Assembly: GCA_964459465.1 (NCBI GenBank)
Contig: CAYWLR010000014.1
Span: forward strand, 20,961 to 84,960
DNA: 64,000 nt
Direction: 5' to 3'
Source of the DNA: CALAMC01 sp964459465
GTDB taxonomy: Bacteria; Zixibacteria; MSB-5A5; GN15; PGXB01
The position numbers and the translations under genes are program-made. The notes under the pieces are model-generated. The model worked only from the letters and a program-made list of their open reading frames with translations. It did no database searches and was not told the origin of the DNA. Below are positions 1 through 8,644 of the stretch, one piece after another. The stretch's first letter is position 1. Every line of letters starts with the position of its first letter.

Positions 1-1013
1 GCCAGAAACAACGGTATCACTCCGGCGTATTCGCTGTTGTCCTTGAAACTATTTTTGCCCCAGTACAATTGACCCAGCTTGGTGTCGGCCCCGCTGAATT
101 CCGGAACTGCCAGCGACAACGCTTCTTCCTCGTGCATCGACCACGACGTGGCCCATTCCCAGCCCCGCTTGGTATCCGCCCGGGGCGAATACTCCGTCGT
201 ATAAATATAACCGGGATAAAACTGTACTGCCGAAATAAGTAATCCCACCAGCACCGCCCAGGACAGGAGGACCGATGGCTTTATCAGGCTTCCGATCCTT
301 TTCGTTTCTTTATAAAGAATGACAAGCTTGAACGCCCCGTACAACGCGACCGCCCACAGGGTGTAGTACGACAACTGCGCGTGCGGCGTTAAAATAATCG
401 TCCCGATAACCAGACCCAGAAGACTGAAATTCAGAAGGGGCTTCTTCTCAAAACCCCGATCGAGGAAAAGCATGGTCAACGGAAACAGGGCGGTGACAAA
501 TATTTTGCCGTCGTGTCCCGGGGCCACCAGCGAAATCAGAAAACCCGAGAACATATAGGCCAGGGCCGCAACCGACGACGCCAGACGCCCCAGGCGAAAC
601 TGCCGAGCCGCAAAATACATGAATATCCCCGCCAGGACAATATGTATGACCAGGTTGAGTCCCAGCATACGAAACAGGTTGCCGATGAATTTGAGGACGG
701 ACAACGGATAAAAAATGTCACCGTGGAAGGCGTCAATGAAAGGCATCCCGCCAAAAATATACGGATTCCAGAGCGGTACATTGCCGGTCGTCGTGAAATA
801 ATCGACATAAAAATGACGGAAAAATATACCGGCCGTAATGGTATCGGAGCCATAAAGCATTTTGTCGGAAAATAAAAATTCCCGGAAAATCAGCGTGACG
901 CCGATTATCATTATCGCCAGCAGCACCGGGAAATAATACTTATAGCTTTCCGGATCAAAACTGCTGTGGCTCGCCGGCGCCTTGGCCGCCTGTCTGACCT
1001 TTTTTTTAATCAA
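1..1013 (-). CDS. YfhO-like multi-spanning membrane protein, partial (C-terminus off window)
   Basis: About 337 residues of a larger integral membrane protein are read. After a short basic N-terminus, a first hydrophobic segment (about residues 27-45) is followed by a periplasmic loop rich in aromatic residues with the sequence WNPYIFGGMPF. Further membrane segments follow. The loop and layout match the YfhO family, large membrane proteins related to GT-C glycosyltransferases and implicated in glycosylation of cell-wall polymers. The start is a TTG with GGGAGG five bases upstream and no better ATG nearby; it lies 41 nt after the stop of the GT2 gene. It is the last visible gene of a glycan block running leftward. 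The family call rests on N-terminal features only, and the actual sugar substrate is unknown. Confidence 0.75.
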   Translation of the reverse strand, partial: MIKKKVRQAAKAPASHSSFDPESYKYYFPVLLAIMIIGVTLIFREFLFSDKMLYGSDTITAGIFFRHFYVDYFTTTGNVPLWNPYIFGGMPFIDAFHGDIFYPLSVLKFIGNLFRMLGLNLVIHIVLAGIFMYFAARQFRLGRLASSVAALAYMFSGFLISLVAPGHDGKIFVTALFPLTMLFLDRGFEKKPLLNFSLLGLVIGTIILTPHAQLSYYTLWAVALYGAFKLVILYKETKRIGSLIKPSVLLSWAVLVGLLISAVQFYPGYIYTTEYSPRADTKRGWEWATSWSMHEEEALSLAVPEFSGADTKLGQLYWGKNSFKDNSEYAGVIPLFL

Positions 1014-1054
1014 AATTTCCTCCCGTGAATTGTGGCCCGATGCGATATCCCGCT

Positions 1055-1993
1055 TCAGTTTCGGTCTTTTTCCCGGTCAATCAGGACATCGAGTTTGTGG
1101 CGAATGGAATTGGTTTCTTCCTTGAGCGCCGCGATCGATTCGGCCAAAAAACCCATGATAAACAGACCCATGCCGACCCCGATCATAAGCAGGACCAGAT
1201 ACAAAAGCATGCGCAACCCCTCGCCCATAACAAAACGCAGATACAGGGCATATAACCCGATGAGTCCTCCCAATGCCAGAAAGACGGTCGCGATGAGACC
1301 GAAAAATAAAAGCGGTTTGCGTAAAAACGAAAGCTGGGCTTTGACCGCCAGCATGTCCAGCACCCCTACCGGGATGCGCCAGACCGAGAATTTCGATTCG
1401 CCCCATTTGCGTTCATACAACGGGATTTTCACCTCGGCTATGGAATGACCCTTGTCGGCCGCCAGAACCACCAGGTAACGATGCCAGTCGCGGCGCATGA
1501 ATATATCTTTTATGACCTCGGCCTTGAAAGCTTTGACAGAATTCAAATCATGCACTTTAAGCCCGAAAATTCTCCGGGACAGATAATTGTAAATCGTCGA
1601 CACAAACCGTTTCTTGTATTTGCCCTGCTTCCAACCGGTGGTCACATCGACCCCGCCCAAAATCGGTTTGATAAGCGCCGGGATATCTTCGGGCAAATAC
1701 TGCAAATCCGCCGGATAGAAAACATAAATCCCTCCGGTCGCGATCGCAAAACCCGTCTCCAGGGCGCGCGTTAAACCCCGGTTGAAGGGATGTCGGGCGT
1801 ACTTGATGAAGGGGTATTTGTCCGAAGCCTTTTTAATTTTATCGAACGTGCCGTCGGTGGAACCGTCGTCAACATAAATCAGCTCATATTCGTTGGCGTC
1901 CTTTTGAACCATCTCGGCGAACAGGCGGCAAAATTCGTCGATATTGCCTTCTTCATTGAAGGCCGGAACGATTACCGAAATAATTTTACTCAA
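1055..1993 (-). CDS. Family 2 glycosyltransferase, polyprenyl-phosphate sugar synthase type (GtrB/DPM1-like)
   Basis: A GT-A domain fills residues 5-230: an N-terminal strand with VIVPAFNEEGNI, the nucleotide-binding YVDDGSTDGT, and an acidic motif PADLQ in the metal-binding position. The first Asp of the usual DADLQ is Pro here. Two C-terminal membrane helices (about 230-255 and 265-290) anchor it, as in DPM1/GtrB enzymes that transfer a sugar from a nucleotide donor to undecaprenyl or dolichyl phosphate. The length of 312 residues is typical. It overlaps the upstream GT39-like gene by 8 nt, so the two are probably translated together; the lipid-linked sugar made here may be the donor for that protein. 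The donor sugar cannot be read from the sequence. Confidence 0.85.
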   Translation of the reverse strand: MSKIISVIVPAFNEEGNIDEFCRLFAEMVQKDANEYELIYVDDGSTDGTFDKIKKASDKYPFIKYARHPFNRGLTRALETGFAIATGGIYVFYPADLQYLPEDIPALIKPILGGVDVTTGWKQGKYKKRFVSTIYNYLSRRIFGLKVHDLNSVKAFKAEVIKDIFMRRDWHRYLVVLAADKGHSIAEVKIPLYERKWGESKFSVWRIPVGVLDMLAVKAQLSFLRKPLLFFGLIATVFLALGGLIGLYALYLRFVMGEGLRMLLYLVLLMIGVGMGLFIMGFLAESIAALKEETNSIRHKLDVLIDREKDRN

Positions 1994-4118
1994 AGCGCAG
2001 GGTATCCTTGGAACTAAGAGTTTTCGAAATAATATTTTTCAGCATAACCGATGTATTATTATACACTAAAGCCTGTTCAAATTGCCGACGGCCGCTGGCA
2101 AAATGGGCCGTGTCTCCCGTAACTTCATACATCTTAATATAAAATTCGCCCAACTTATACCGCAAGTGAAAATCGGTCGGGGAAAAATCAAGCGCCCGGC
2201 CCAAATATTTACCCGCTTCGTTCAAATTTCCCCGCTCGAACTGGGCCGCTCCCCAGGCCAGATTCCCGGATAGATTGTTCGGGTTCTCGCCCAAATACTT
2301 TTGCATATAATAATCCGCCGAATCGGTTATTCCCAGCGACAAATAATAGCGGGCCCATTCGAAATCGGAAAACATATAATTATCGGCCTCGACATTTCCG
2401 GTCAACCCGGCGATACGGTATAAAAAGACCAGCCGCGATGTGATCCGGTATTCGCCCAGGAGAAACGCCCGCTTCATAATTTCGGGATATTGTTCGACTG
2501 CGCCGTCAAGATTGGGCTTGTCAACCAGAAGATGGGTAATCGGGTAGCGCGCGAAAAAAGCGGTATCGATATTGGCCACACCGAACATATGTATCAGGTT
2601 CAAAAGACGGTTATCCTGGGTCAGACGGGCGGCATAGGGACCGGACAAAACCGCCTCCGGGGATACGATGGTCGGCAAATCCTGCGCCGCCGCCCTTGTG
2701 GTGAATGAAACTTCTTTGGTCCACCATAAATAATGAAGCAGATTCGGGACCATCCCCAACCCCAGCAGTAGAACAATCAAACCCGCCATGATAGCCCGGC
2801 CCGGCAGTACTATTGCTCCTTTGAAAATCCGCCCGGCGGCAAAAAAAACGACGGCAATAATGGCCGCGACAATGAACATGGCCGTTTTATATTCATAATA
2901 CATATCGGTATTGACCGTCGGACCCATGGAAAAAGCAATCGCCTGAAATACCGGGGGTAATAATAAAAAATACAGTATCGGAGCGTACAACGAAGGGAAT
3001 TTTTTTACGCGCAGGCCGCCGCCGGCAAACCACAACCGAGACAACACCACCCCCGCCAGAGCGTAAACCGGATAGATAATAATCGTCTGATAGCGCAACG
3101 GCCGGTAATTCCAGATCATCAAAGAACCGTAGGCGGCAATTACCCAGGCAATGAAAAATATCAAGGCCGGCCCCCAGCGAGACAAATCTTCTTTCCACCC
3201 TGACCGGGAGACCGCCTTCAGGAAAAACAAGCCTATAAACGACCAGGCCAGAAGCGCCGCCACCGGCATTCTCTCAAAAAGCTTGCTGGTCGACCCGAAG
3301 GTGGCATATTTATACAGGAAAAAATTCAACGATTTTAGTCCGTCCGGAGTCCCGTACAATCCAAGCGCTTGAGCCTGCAAATACCCCTCCACCGAACCGG
3401 ATGTCGGTCGATAACTGAAAATATACCAGAAAAACATCACGGCCAGAAATCCGGCCCAGAAACAGCCATGACGAATCAGAAATTTCTTAAGATTGGTGCG
3501 GTATTCAAAGAAATATTCATAAAGCCCGAAACAGAGCGCCGGAAAGATAAAAATTATTCCGACCATTTTTCCGAAAAATATTCCCGCCGCCATAACCGCT
3601 CCTGCCAATAAAGCCAGAAGAAAATTGCGGGAATATACCATGATAAAAAATGCCAGCGAAGCCGTAAAAATCAGACTGTTTTCCAGAAAGGGGTAACGGC
3701 CATAGAAAATTTGATTGTAGTCGAATGCTATCAAGGCGAAAAAAAATACGGCCGCCAGATTTCCCGCCACCTTCCTGACCGTAAAATAAACAAATAAAAT
3801 TGCCGGGAAAGAAAACAGCAACGCCACGATATTCGATTGCACATAACCGGAGCCCAGAAGAGAAAATATTATATACGAAACGGCCGTCGTCAGGGACTTT
3901 AAAAACAACACCAGCCGGAAATCATGCAGGGGGTTGAACGTTCCCCACAAAACGAGATTGCGCGCGAACGACGTATACTGGGCGGGATCGGTTAAAACGT
4001 CGGTGCTGTATGACAGGTCCACCGGCGGATCGGCCGACAACAGATAACCGCGCACAAATAACGCCGCGGCGGCCAGGATCGCAAACAGCATCCATTCCAA
4101 TCGCCTGGAAATATTCAT
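1986..4118 (-). CDS. GT39-like membrane glycosyltransferase with C-terminal TPR repeats
   Basis: This 710-residue protein has an N-terminal membrane helix, a periplasmic loop with acidic residues (DPAQYTSFARN) in the place of the catalytic loop of GT-C enzymes, then about ten further membrane segments to about residue 470. The C-terminal third is soluble: a mixed region, then TPR-like helices from about residue 580 (FSPTDFHLRYKLGEFYIKMY and similar). This resembles the dolichyl-phosphate-mannose protein mannosyltransferase/ArnT group, which transfers sugars from lipid carriers outside the membrane. It starts with ATG 18 nt after the aminotransferase gene and ends inside the GT2 gene. The TPR tail may bind the acceptor or a partner, which is inference. 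Confidence 0.75.
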   Translation of the reverse strand: MNISRRLEWMLFAILAAAALFVRGYLLSADPPVDLSYSTDVLTDPAQYTSFARNLVLWGTFNPLHDFRLVLFLKSLTTAVSYIIFSLLGSGYVQSNIVALLFSFPAILFVYFTVRKVAGNLAAVFFFALIAFDYNQIFYGRYPFLENSLIFTASLAFFIMVYSRNFLLALLAGAVMAAGIFFGKMVGIIFIFPALCFGLYEYFFEYRTNLKKFLIRHGCFWAGFLAVMFFWYIFSYRPTSGSVEGYLQAQALGLYGTPDGLKSLNFFLYKYATFGSTSKLFERMPVAALLAWSFIGLFFLKAVSRSGWKEDLSRWGPALIFFIAWVIAAYGSLMIWNYRPLRYQTIIIYPVYALAGVVLSRLWFAGGGLRVKKFPSLYAPILYFLLLPPVFQAIAFSMGPTVNTDMYYEYKTAMFIVAAIIAVVFFAAGRIFKGAIVLPGRAIMAGLIVLLLGLGMVPNLLHYLWWTKEVSFTTRAAAQDLPTIVSPEAVLSGPYAARLTQDNRLLNLIHMFGVANIDTAFFARYPITHLLVDKPNLDGAVEQYPEIMKRAFLLGEYRITSRLVFLYRIAGLTGNVEADNYMFSDFEWARYYLSLGITDSADYYMQKYLGENPNNLSGNLAWGAAQFERGNLNEAGKYLGRALDFSPTDFHLRYKLGEFYIKMYEVTGDTAHFASGRRQFEQALVYNNTSVMLKNIISKTLSSKDTLRFE

Positions 4119-4136
4119 GACAAGTCGGGGCTTACA

Positions 4137-5237
4137 TTACCCGAAAAATTCCTTTACCTGTCGAGCGATATATTCTATTTCTTCGTCTTTCAATTCCGGA
4201 TACAGCGGCAGTGACAAAATGGTTTCAGACAGCCTTTCGGTGACCGGCAGACGCAACTCCGGCAATCCCGCCCGGATATATCCCTTCTGATGGTGCATGG
4301 GAATGGGATAATGGATCATGGTCGGCACTCCGTTCCGGGATAAATGCTGCTGCAATTCGTTACGATTGTCGCACTCGATGGCGAATTGATGATAAATCTG
4401 AAATCGTTCCGGAAATTGCGGCGGTAGTTTTATCGGCAGGCCGCGCATCAATTCGAGATATTTGTCGGCGATGACATTGCGAGCCTGATTCCATTTATCG
4501 AGGTGTTTCAGTTTGACCCCAAGAACAGCGCCCTGCAGACCATCCATGCGTTCGTTATAACCCAAGTATTCGTGGAAATACTTCCGGGCCGACCCCTGAT
4601 CGCGCAATTTTCGAACCCGCTCGGCCAGAGTCTGGTCGGAGGTTACCACCGCCCCCGCTTCACCATAAGCGCCGAGGTTTTTGGCCGGGTAGAACGAGAA
4701 ACAGGCCATGATACCGAATGACCCGGCTACCCGTCCCTTGAATTTCGCCCCCTGGGCTTGAGCGGCATCTTCAATTATGAAAATATTGTGCTTTTCCGCG
4801 ATATCGATTATCCGCCCCATATCGGGCATCAGGCCGTAAAGATGCACCGGAATGACGGCTTTGGTCTTGGGCGTTATGGCTTTTTCGAACTGGTCAATAT
4901 CCAGAAGCCGCGTGGCCGGGTCGGCATCAACCAGAACCGGCGTGGCGCCCGATTCCACAATGGCCGCCAGAGTCGCTATAAAAGTGTTGGCGGTCGTGAT
5001 AACCTCATCGCCATGGCCTATTCTTAGCGCTTTGAGCGCCAAATGCAGGGCCGATGTCCCCGAATTAAGGCCGACGGCATATTTACACGAACAATATTCG
5101 GCGAAATTCTTCTCGAAATTTTCCACCGCCGGGCCGAGGATATACATCGACGAATCCAAAACCTCTTGAATAGCCAGATCCATTTCCTCTTTGATACTTC
5201 GATACTGGGCCTGCAAATCCAGAAATTTGATATTCAT
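4137..5237 (-). CDS. DegT/DnrJ/EryC1/StrS family PLP-dependent sugar aminotransferase
   Basis: The protein is a fold-type I PLP enzyme that transaminates a nucleotide keto-sugar, providing amino sugars for surface glycans. Visible family features are SSMYILGPAVENFE near the N-terminus, GLNSGTSALHLAL (cofactor phosphate loop), EDAAQAQGA (Asp contacting the pyridine nitrogen) and FSFYPAKNLGAYGEAGAV, with the Schiff-base lysine in the PAKNLG motif. I chose the ATG at 5237 because family members normally begin just before FLDL and AAGG lies nine bases upstream. An in-frame ATG at 5267 would add ten residues but has no ribosome-binding site. It is the first gene of the glycan block. The product sugar is not identifiable. 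Confidence 0.92.
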   Translation of the reverse strand: MNIKFLDLQAQYRSIKEEMDLAIQEVLDSSMYILGPAVENFEKNFAEYCSCKYAVGLNSGTSALHLALKALRIGHGDEVITTANTFIATLAAIVESGATPVLVDADPATRLLDIDQFEKAITPKTKAVIPVHLYGLMPDMGRIIDIAEKHNIFIIEDAAQAQGAKFKGRVAGSFGIMACFSFYPAKNLGAYGEAGAVVTSDQTLAERVRKLRDQGSARKYFHEYLGYNERMDGLQGAVLGVKLKHLDKWNQARNVIADKYLELMRGLPIKLPPQFPERFQIYHQFAIECDNRNELQQHLSRNGVPTMIHYPIPMHHQKGYIRAGLPELRLPVTERLSETILSLPLYPELKDEEIEYIARQVKEFFG

Positions 5238-5417
5238 AAGTTGTTGCCTTGCTTTTAAGTTGGCCATAAAATAGGAAGGCCGGACGTTTATGTCAAGAAT
5301 TAAGGAAAAATTTAAAAATTACCCCCGGCATGGCGAATAATGGAACAAATTGGCCCATTTTTCGTTTAAACGATACAGCCAAGGGCAGAAATTAAGGCTG
5401 TGCACATACCTCTTGAG

Positions 5418-5450
5418 AGCCTCTTGTCACTAACAAGGGGCTTTATTTTT
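5418..5450 (+). terminator. Rho-independent terminator reading rightward between two leftward genes
   Basis: A 10-bp stem, AGCCTCTTGT paired with ACAAGGGGCT (one G-T pair), has a five-base loop and is followed by TTATTTTT on the + strand. No T-run follows it on the minus strand, although both flanking genes are minus-strand. It therefore appears to end a + strand transcript for which I see no coding region. Confidence 0.55.
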
Positions 5451-5488
5451 GGATGGAGCTCCCAACGTCATATCTTGACGGCGGCGGC

Positions 5489-5947
5489 TTAAAAATCCGC
5501 CGACTTGTCCCGCGAATGCATCCCTTCCAGATATAGCTTGAGGTAGCGGTTCTCCACTTCCTTGTTTTCGGCCTGAACCCGGATAATATCACGAAGCGAA
5601 ACCAGCCCGATCAGATTCTCACCATCGACAATGGGCACGTGCCGAATCCAGTTCTTCGTCATTACCCCGGCAATATATGACACGTCATCGTCGGGCAGTC
5701 CCACGATTACCGCCGTGGTCATGACATCCTCGACATGAAGAGTGTGGTATTCACCCTTGGTTTCGTGAACCTTTTTAAATATATCCTTATCGCTGACAAT
5801 GCCCGAAAGCTTACCGGATTCATCGATAACCGGAAGACAGCTGATATTATTGGTGATTAAAACCTCCATGGCCTTATCAATCGACTGATGAGGTTCAATG
5901 GTAATGAGATTCCGTTTCTTTTCATTCAGAAGCGTTCTAACGAGCAT
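5489..5947 (-). CDS. Two-CBS-domain protein
   Basis: This 152-residue protein is made of two CBS domains (about residues 12-65 and 75-135) with a short C-terminal helix. Typical CBS features are visible: SIDKAMEVLITNNISCLPVI, then GKLSGIVSDKDIFKKV, and in the second repeat IRHVPIVDGENLIGLVSLRDIIR. Stand-alone CBS pairs usually bind adenine nucleotides and act as energy or ligand sensors; the partner is unknown here. The ATG at 5947 is chosen because AGGAAG lies six bases upstream. A longer in-frame reading to 6019 would run through the predicted promoter. It is monocistronic and diverges from the GNAT gene. Confidence 0.85.
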   Translation of the reverse strand: MLVRTLLNEKKRNLITIEPHQSIDKAMEVLITNNISCLPVIDESGKLSGIVSDKDIFKKVHETKGEYHTLHVEDVMTTAVIVGLPDDDVSYIAGVMTKNWIRHVPIVDGENLIGLVSLRDIIRVQAENKEVENRYLKLYLEGMHSRDKSADF

Positions 5948-5995
5948 TGTGGCTTCCTTTCTGTTAAAAGGCATCATAATACGGACGGGTATTTT

Positions 5996-6024
5996 ATTAT
6001 ACCTTATGGGCCAGTCCAAAACAA
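5996..6024 (-). promoter_or_regulatory. Sigma70-type promoter for the CBS protein gene
   Basis: On the minus strand a perfect TATAAT box (5996-6001) is spaced 17 bp from a weak -35 TTGTTT (6019-6024). Transcription would start near 5989, about 40 nt before the ATG at 5947. Confidence 0.45.
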
Positions 6025-6061
6025 GTAAAAGTTCACCCGGCCAATCTCCCTAAGACGCACC

Positions 6062-6088
6062 TTGACAAAAACCAAAGACCGGTATAAT
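6062..6088 (+). promoter_or_regulatory. Promoter for the GNAT/deacetylase pair, very short leader
   Basis: TTGACA (6062-6067) and TATAAT (6083-6088) both match consensus but are only 15 bp apart. The expected start of transcription is about 7 nt before the ATG at 6102, which has no Shine-Dalgarno sequence. This would give an almost leaderless mRNA. Confidence 0.45.
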
Positions 6089-6101
6089 TTCGACCATAAC
6101 C

Positions 6102-7229
6102 ATGACAAACCAAATGAATAATCTTGAAGTTCGCCTTATTCAGCCCGAGGAAACTCCGACCGCGAATGATTTCTATAATGGCATCTATGGCAAAAGACGT
6201 TCCCTTGAGCAATGGCAGTGGGAATTTGCCGAAAACACCTATGACACCGATCAAATCCTTTATGCCGTTGTCAAAGATGGAACCAGAATCGTCGGAACCC
6301 AGGCTTTCATACCGATCCGAATGATAGACGCTAACGGCATTTTCTGGACGGCCAAATCCGAAGAAACCCTGGTCGACCCGAATTATCGGGGACAAAAGCT
6401 GTTTGACAAAATGTATTCCCTGTTGTTCGAGGCCGCCGAAAAGTGCGGGTTCGCATACGTATGGGGCTTCACCCCGGCCGAAAAGGCCTTCAAAAAACTC
6501 GGTTTTGAAATGCCGGGCAAAACCTCGCAAATACTTTTTCCCATGCAATACCGTGCTTTGGATGAATTAATGGCCAAAGACCACGAAGCCGAACGGGACA
6601 TACCGAAATCGACACTTAAACATCTGTCATACAAACTCGCCTTCAGAATGTCGATCCCCCTTTCCGGACTGAAATTGTCGATGAAAGTGTCGCGTAAAAA
6701 TGATATTGATATTCGGACAATCGACTCGCCGCCGCAGGCGTCAGGCGACCTGTGCCGGCGATTTATTAAAAAATACGGCGGCGTCACTATCTATCGAGAC
6801 GGCGAATATCTTAAATGGCGCATATTTGACAATCCTTATATCAAAGCCAATATGATCGGCGCCTTCCATGACAGAACATTACTTGGCTGGGCGGCTTTCT
6901 CCCTTGGCGATGATGGCATGGGCTATCTGGTCGATATTCTTGTCGCCTCCGACTCCGGCAACGATTGCGATGTAATAAAACGCTTATTGAGAGAAGCTGT
7001 GGTCAGAACGCGCGACATGGGTGCACTGGCCCTGCGCGGCTGGAGCGTCAACAATCATCCTTTTGACCAACTCGTCTTGAAAACTGCACGGAATACCGGC
7101 TTCTGGCATTTTGATAAAGGCCACACGGTTGTCCTGTATGAAACCAAAGCCGGCAAAAGTGGCGCTCACCGACACACTTTCGACGATTTCCAGATTACTC
7201 GCATTTACACCGAAGGTATCATGGGTTGA
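6102..7229 (+). CDS. GNAT-family N-acetyltransferase
   Basis: The 375-residue protein carries a GNAT fold in residues 8-150. ILYAVVKDGTRIVGTQAFIPIRM gives the beta2-beta3-beta4 strands, LVDPNYRGQKLFDKMYSLLF is the acetyl-CoA pyrophosphate loop and helix, and FAYVWGFTPAEKAFKKLGFE is the beta5-alpha4 element. The C-terminal half looks like a second, degenerate GNAT unit (LLGWAAFSLGDDGMGYLVDILV). Such double-GNAT proteins are common in polysaccharide and cell-surface loci. It overlaps the next gene, a polysaccharide-deacetylase relative, so the pair probably modifies an amino sugar (deacylation and re-acylation). That role is inference. No Shine-Dalgarno sequence is present, so the start depends on the short-leader promoter. 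Confidence 0.75.
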   Translation: MTNQMNNLEVRLIQPEETPTANDFYNGIYGKRRSLEQWQWEFAENTYDTDQILYAVVKDGTRIVGTQAFIPIRMIDANGIFWTAKSEETLVDPNYRGQKLFDKMYSLLFEAAEKCGFAYVWGFTPAEKAFKKLGFEMPGKTSQILFPMQYRALDELMAKDHEAERDIPKSTLKHLSYKLAFRMSIPLSGLKLSMKVSRKNDIDIRTIDSPPQASGDLCRRFIKKYGGVTIYRDGEYLKWRIFDNPYIKANMIGAFHDRTLLGWAAFSLGDDGMGYLVDILVASDSGNDCDVIKRLLREAVVRTRDMGALALRGWSVNNHPFDQLVLKTARNTGFWHFDKGHTVVLYETKAGKSGAHRHTFDDFQITRIYTEGIMG

Positions 7230-8644
7230 TTAATTCCATGAACGGCGCATATTTACTCCATCAAATCGAAAACCATGTGAGGTTGTTCTTCACCGATGCC
7301 GCCTTGAGCCTGATTAAAGCGGCCGATATTCGCTTCGTCCGTTACGCCGATGCCATCGATATCAAAGAATGTTGCCTCATCATTCCGATTGACATAGACA
7401 GCGGTATCGCACCGCAGAATATTTATAAAGTCCCTTTTAACGACACCGTATTGACACTCTGGTCGCCCCTGCCCCAACCCGACCGACCGGGCTGGAGGGC
7501 CATCCCCAATGACAATCATCCCCTGTGGTATGTTAATGACTGCCAAACGATTATTCCCGCTACGAATATTTTCAAAATCGGCTGGGACCTGCTCACTTTC
7601 CGCGAAGACAACGAGGGACCTCGGCGCGACAAGCATGGCCGCTTTAACTCACCGTTCAGCCCCCGACTCGATCCCGGTCTTCTTGAAATCCCCGTGTTCA
7701 ATGAAGCCGTTGCCCTCATGCTGGCGGCCTGCAAATGTCTCTCCGGCGCGGCCACTCCCGATGATAATATCGGCGGGCTGATTGCGGCGCCCGTCGTTAA
7801 TTTATCGCATGATTGCGATGTTTTGTACGGAAACGACTTCTGGACCCAGGCCGCCCGCTTTGCCCGCATTTTCATGCCTTCATCTCACGGTCTGCTCTCC
7901 CGATTATCCAATATCCGTTGGATGGCAGGTAATACCCTCCACCCCGGTCGATATTATTTTAATAATGTCATCGGGATGATTAATCTCGAAAAACAGTACG
8001 GCTTCAAATCCACGTTGTACATGCTCAACGGCTCCGGCGGGCGTTACGGTTCTCGTAATGGTCTTGATGCTATCTTGAAAATCATGGCCTTCATCCCCGA
8101 CGGCTGGGAAACCGGCCTTCATTACAATTACAACACTTACGGCGATTCCAATAAATTGAAAGCCCAGGCAAGCGAATTGCAGGCGGCTCTGCGACGATTA
8201 ATAACCGCCGGACGAGCCCACTATCTTCTATTCGACCATACAACCTCATTTGACCGATGGAGGGAAGCGGGTATCAATATCGATGAATCAGTCGGATACT
8301 CCAAACATATCGGATACCGCTGCGGCCTCGCTGGATGTTTTCAACCATACAACAACAAGGCCGGTAAAGCATATGATATTTTTGAAGCACCTCTGGCGAT
8401 TATGGATACGACTCTGGTCGATCAATACGGCGATGATTCCATCAGCCATTTCGAGAGTATGCTCAAACACCTGTCGCGCATAGGCGGAGCCATGAATATC
8501 GTCTTTCACCCCGGAACATTTTTTAACCCGGAAATGCCCCGTATGCTCGGCATATATCATAAAATTCTTATGACCTGCCGAGACCTGAAATCAAGATGCT
8601 TGACGGCAGACGATATGCTTAAAATACTGACTAAAAGAGGCTAA
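7226..8644 (+). CDS. Polysaccharide deacetylase-like protein (NodB-type fold)
   Basis: The 472-residue protein has an N-terminal domain of about 180 residues without a clear family. A deacetylase-like domain follows, opened by VVNLSHDCDVL: the His and paired Asp are placed like the TFDDG/SHDxD metal-binding motif of carbohydrate esterase family 4. Later motifs GWETGLHYNYNTYG (second metal His) and NIVFHPGTFFNPE fit the C-terminal half of the barrel. It likely removes an acyl group from an envelope sugar. It starts with TTG overlapping the GNAT stop codon (AAGG nine bases upstream); ATG 7238 is the alternative. Its stop codon overlaps the convergent stop of the CoA-transferase gene. Confidence 0.7.
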   Translation: MINSMNGAYLLHQIENHVRLFFTDAALSLIKAADIRFVRYADAIDIKECCLIIPIDIDSGIAPQNIYKVPFNDTVLTLWSPLPQPDRPGWRAIPNDNHPLWYVNDCQTIIPATNIFKIGWDLLTFREDNEGPRRDKHGRFNSPFSPRLDPGLLEIPVFNEAVALMLAACKCLSGAATPDDNIGGLIAAPVVNLSHDCDVLYGNDFWTQAARFARIFMPSSHGLLSRLSNIRWMAGNTLHPGRYYFNNVIGMINLEKQYGFKSTLYMLNGSGGRYGSRNGLDAILKIMAFIPDGWETGLHYNYNTYGDSNKLKAQASELQAALRRLITAGRAHYLLFDHTTSFDRWREAGINIDESVGYSKHIGYRCGLAGCFQPYNNKAGKAYDIFEAPLAIMDTTLVDQYGDDSISHFESMLKHLSRIGGAMNIVFHPGTFFNPEMPRMLGIYHKILMTCRDLKSRCLTADDMLKILTKRG

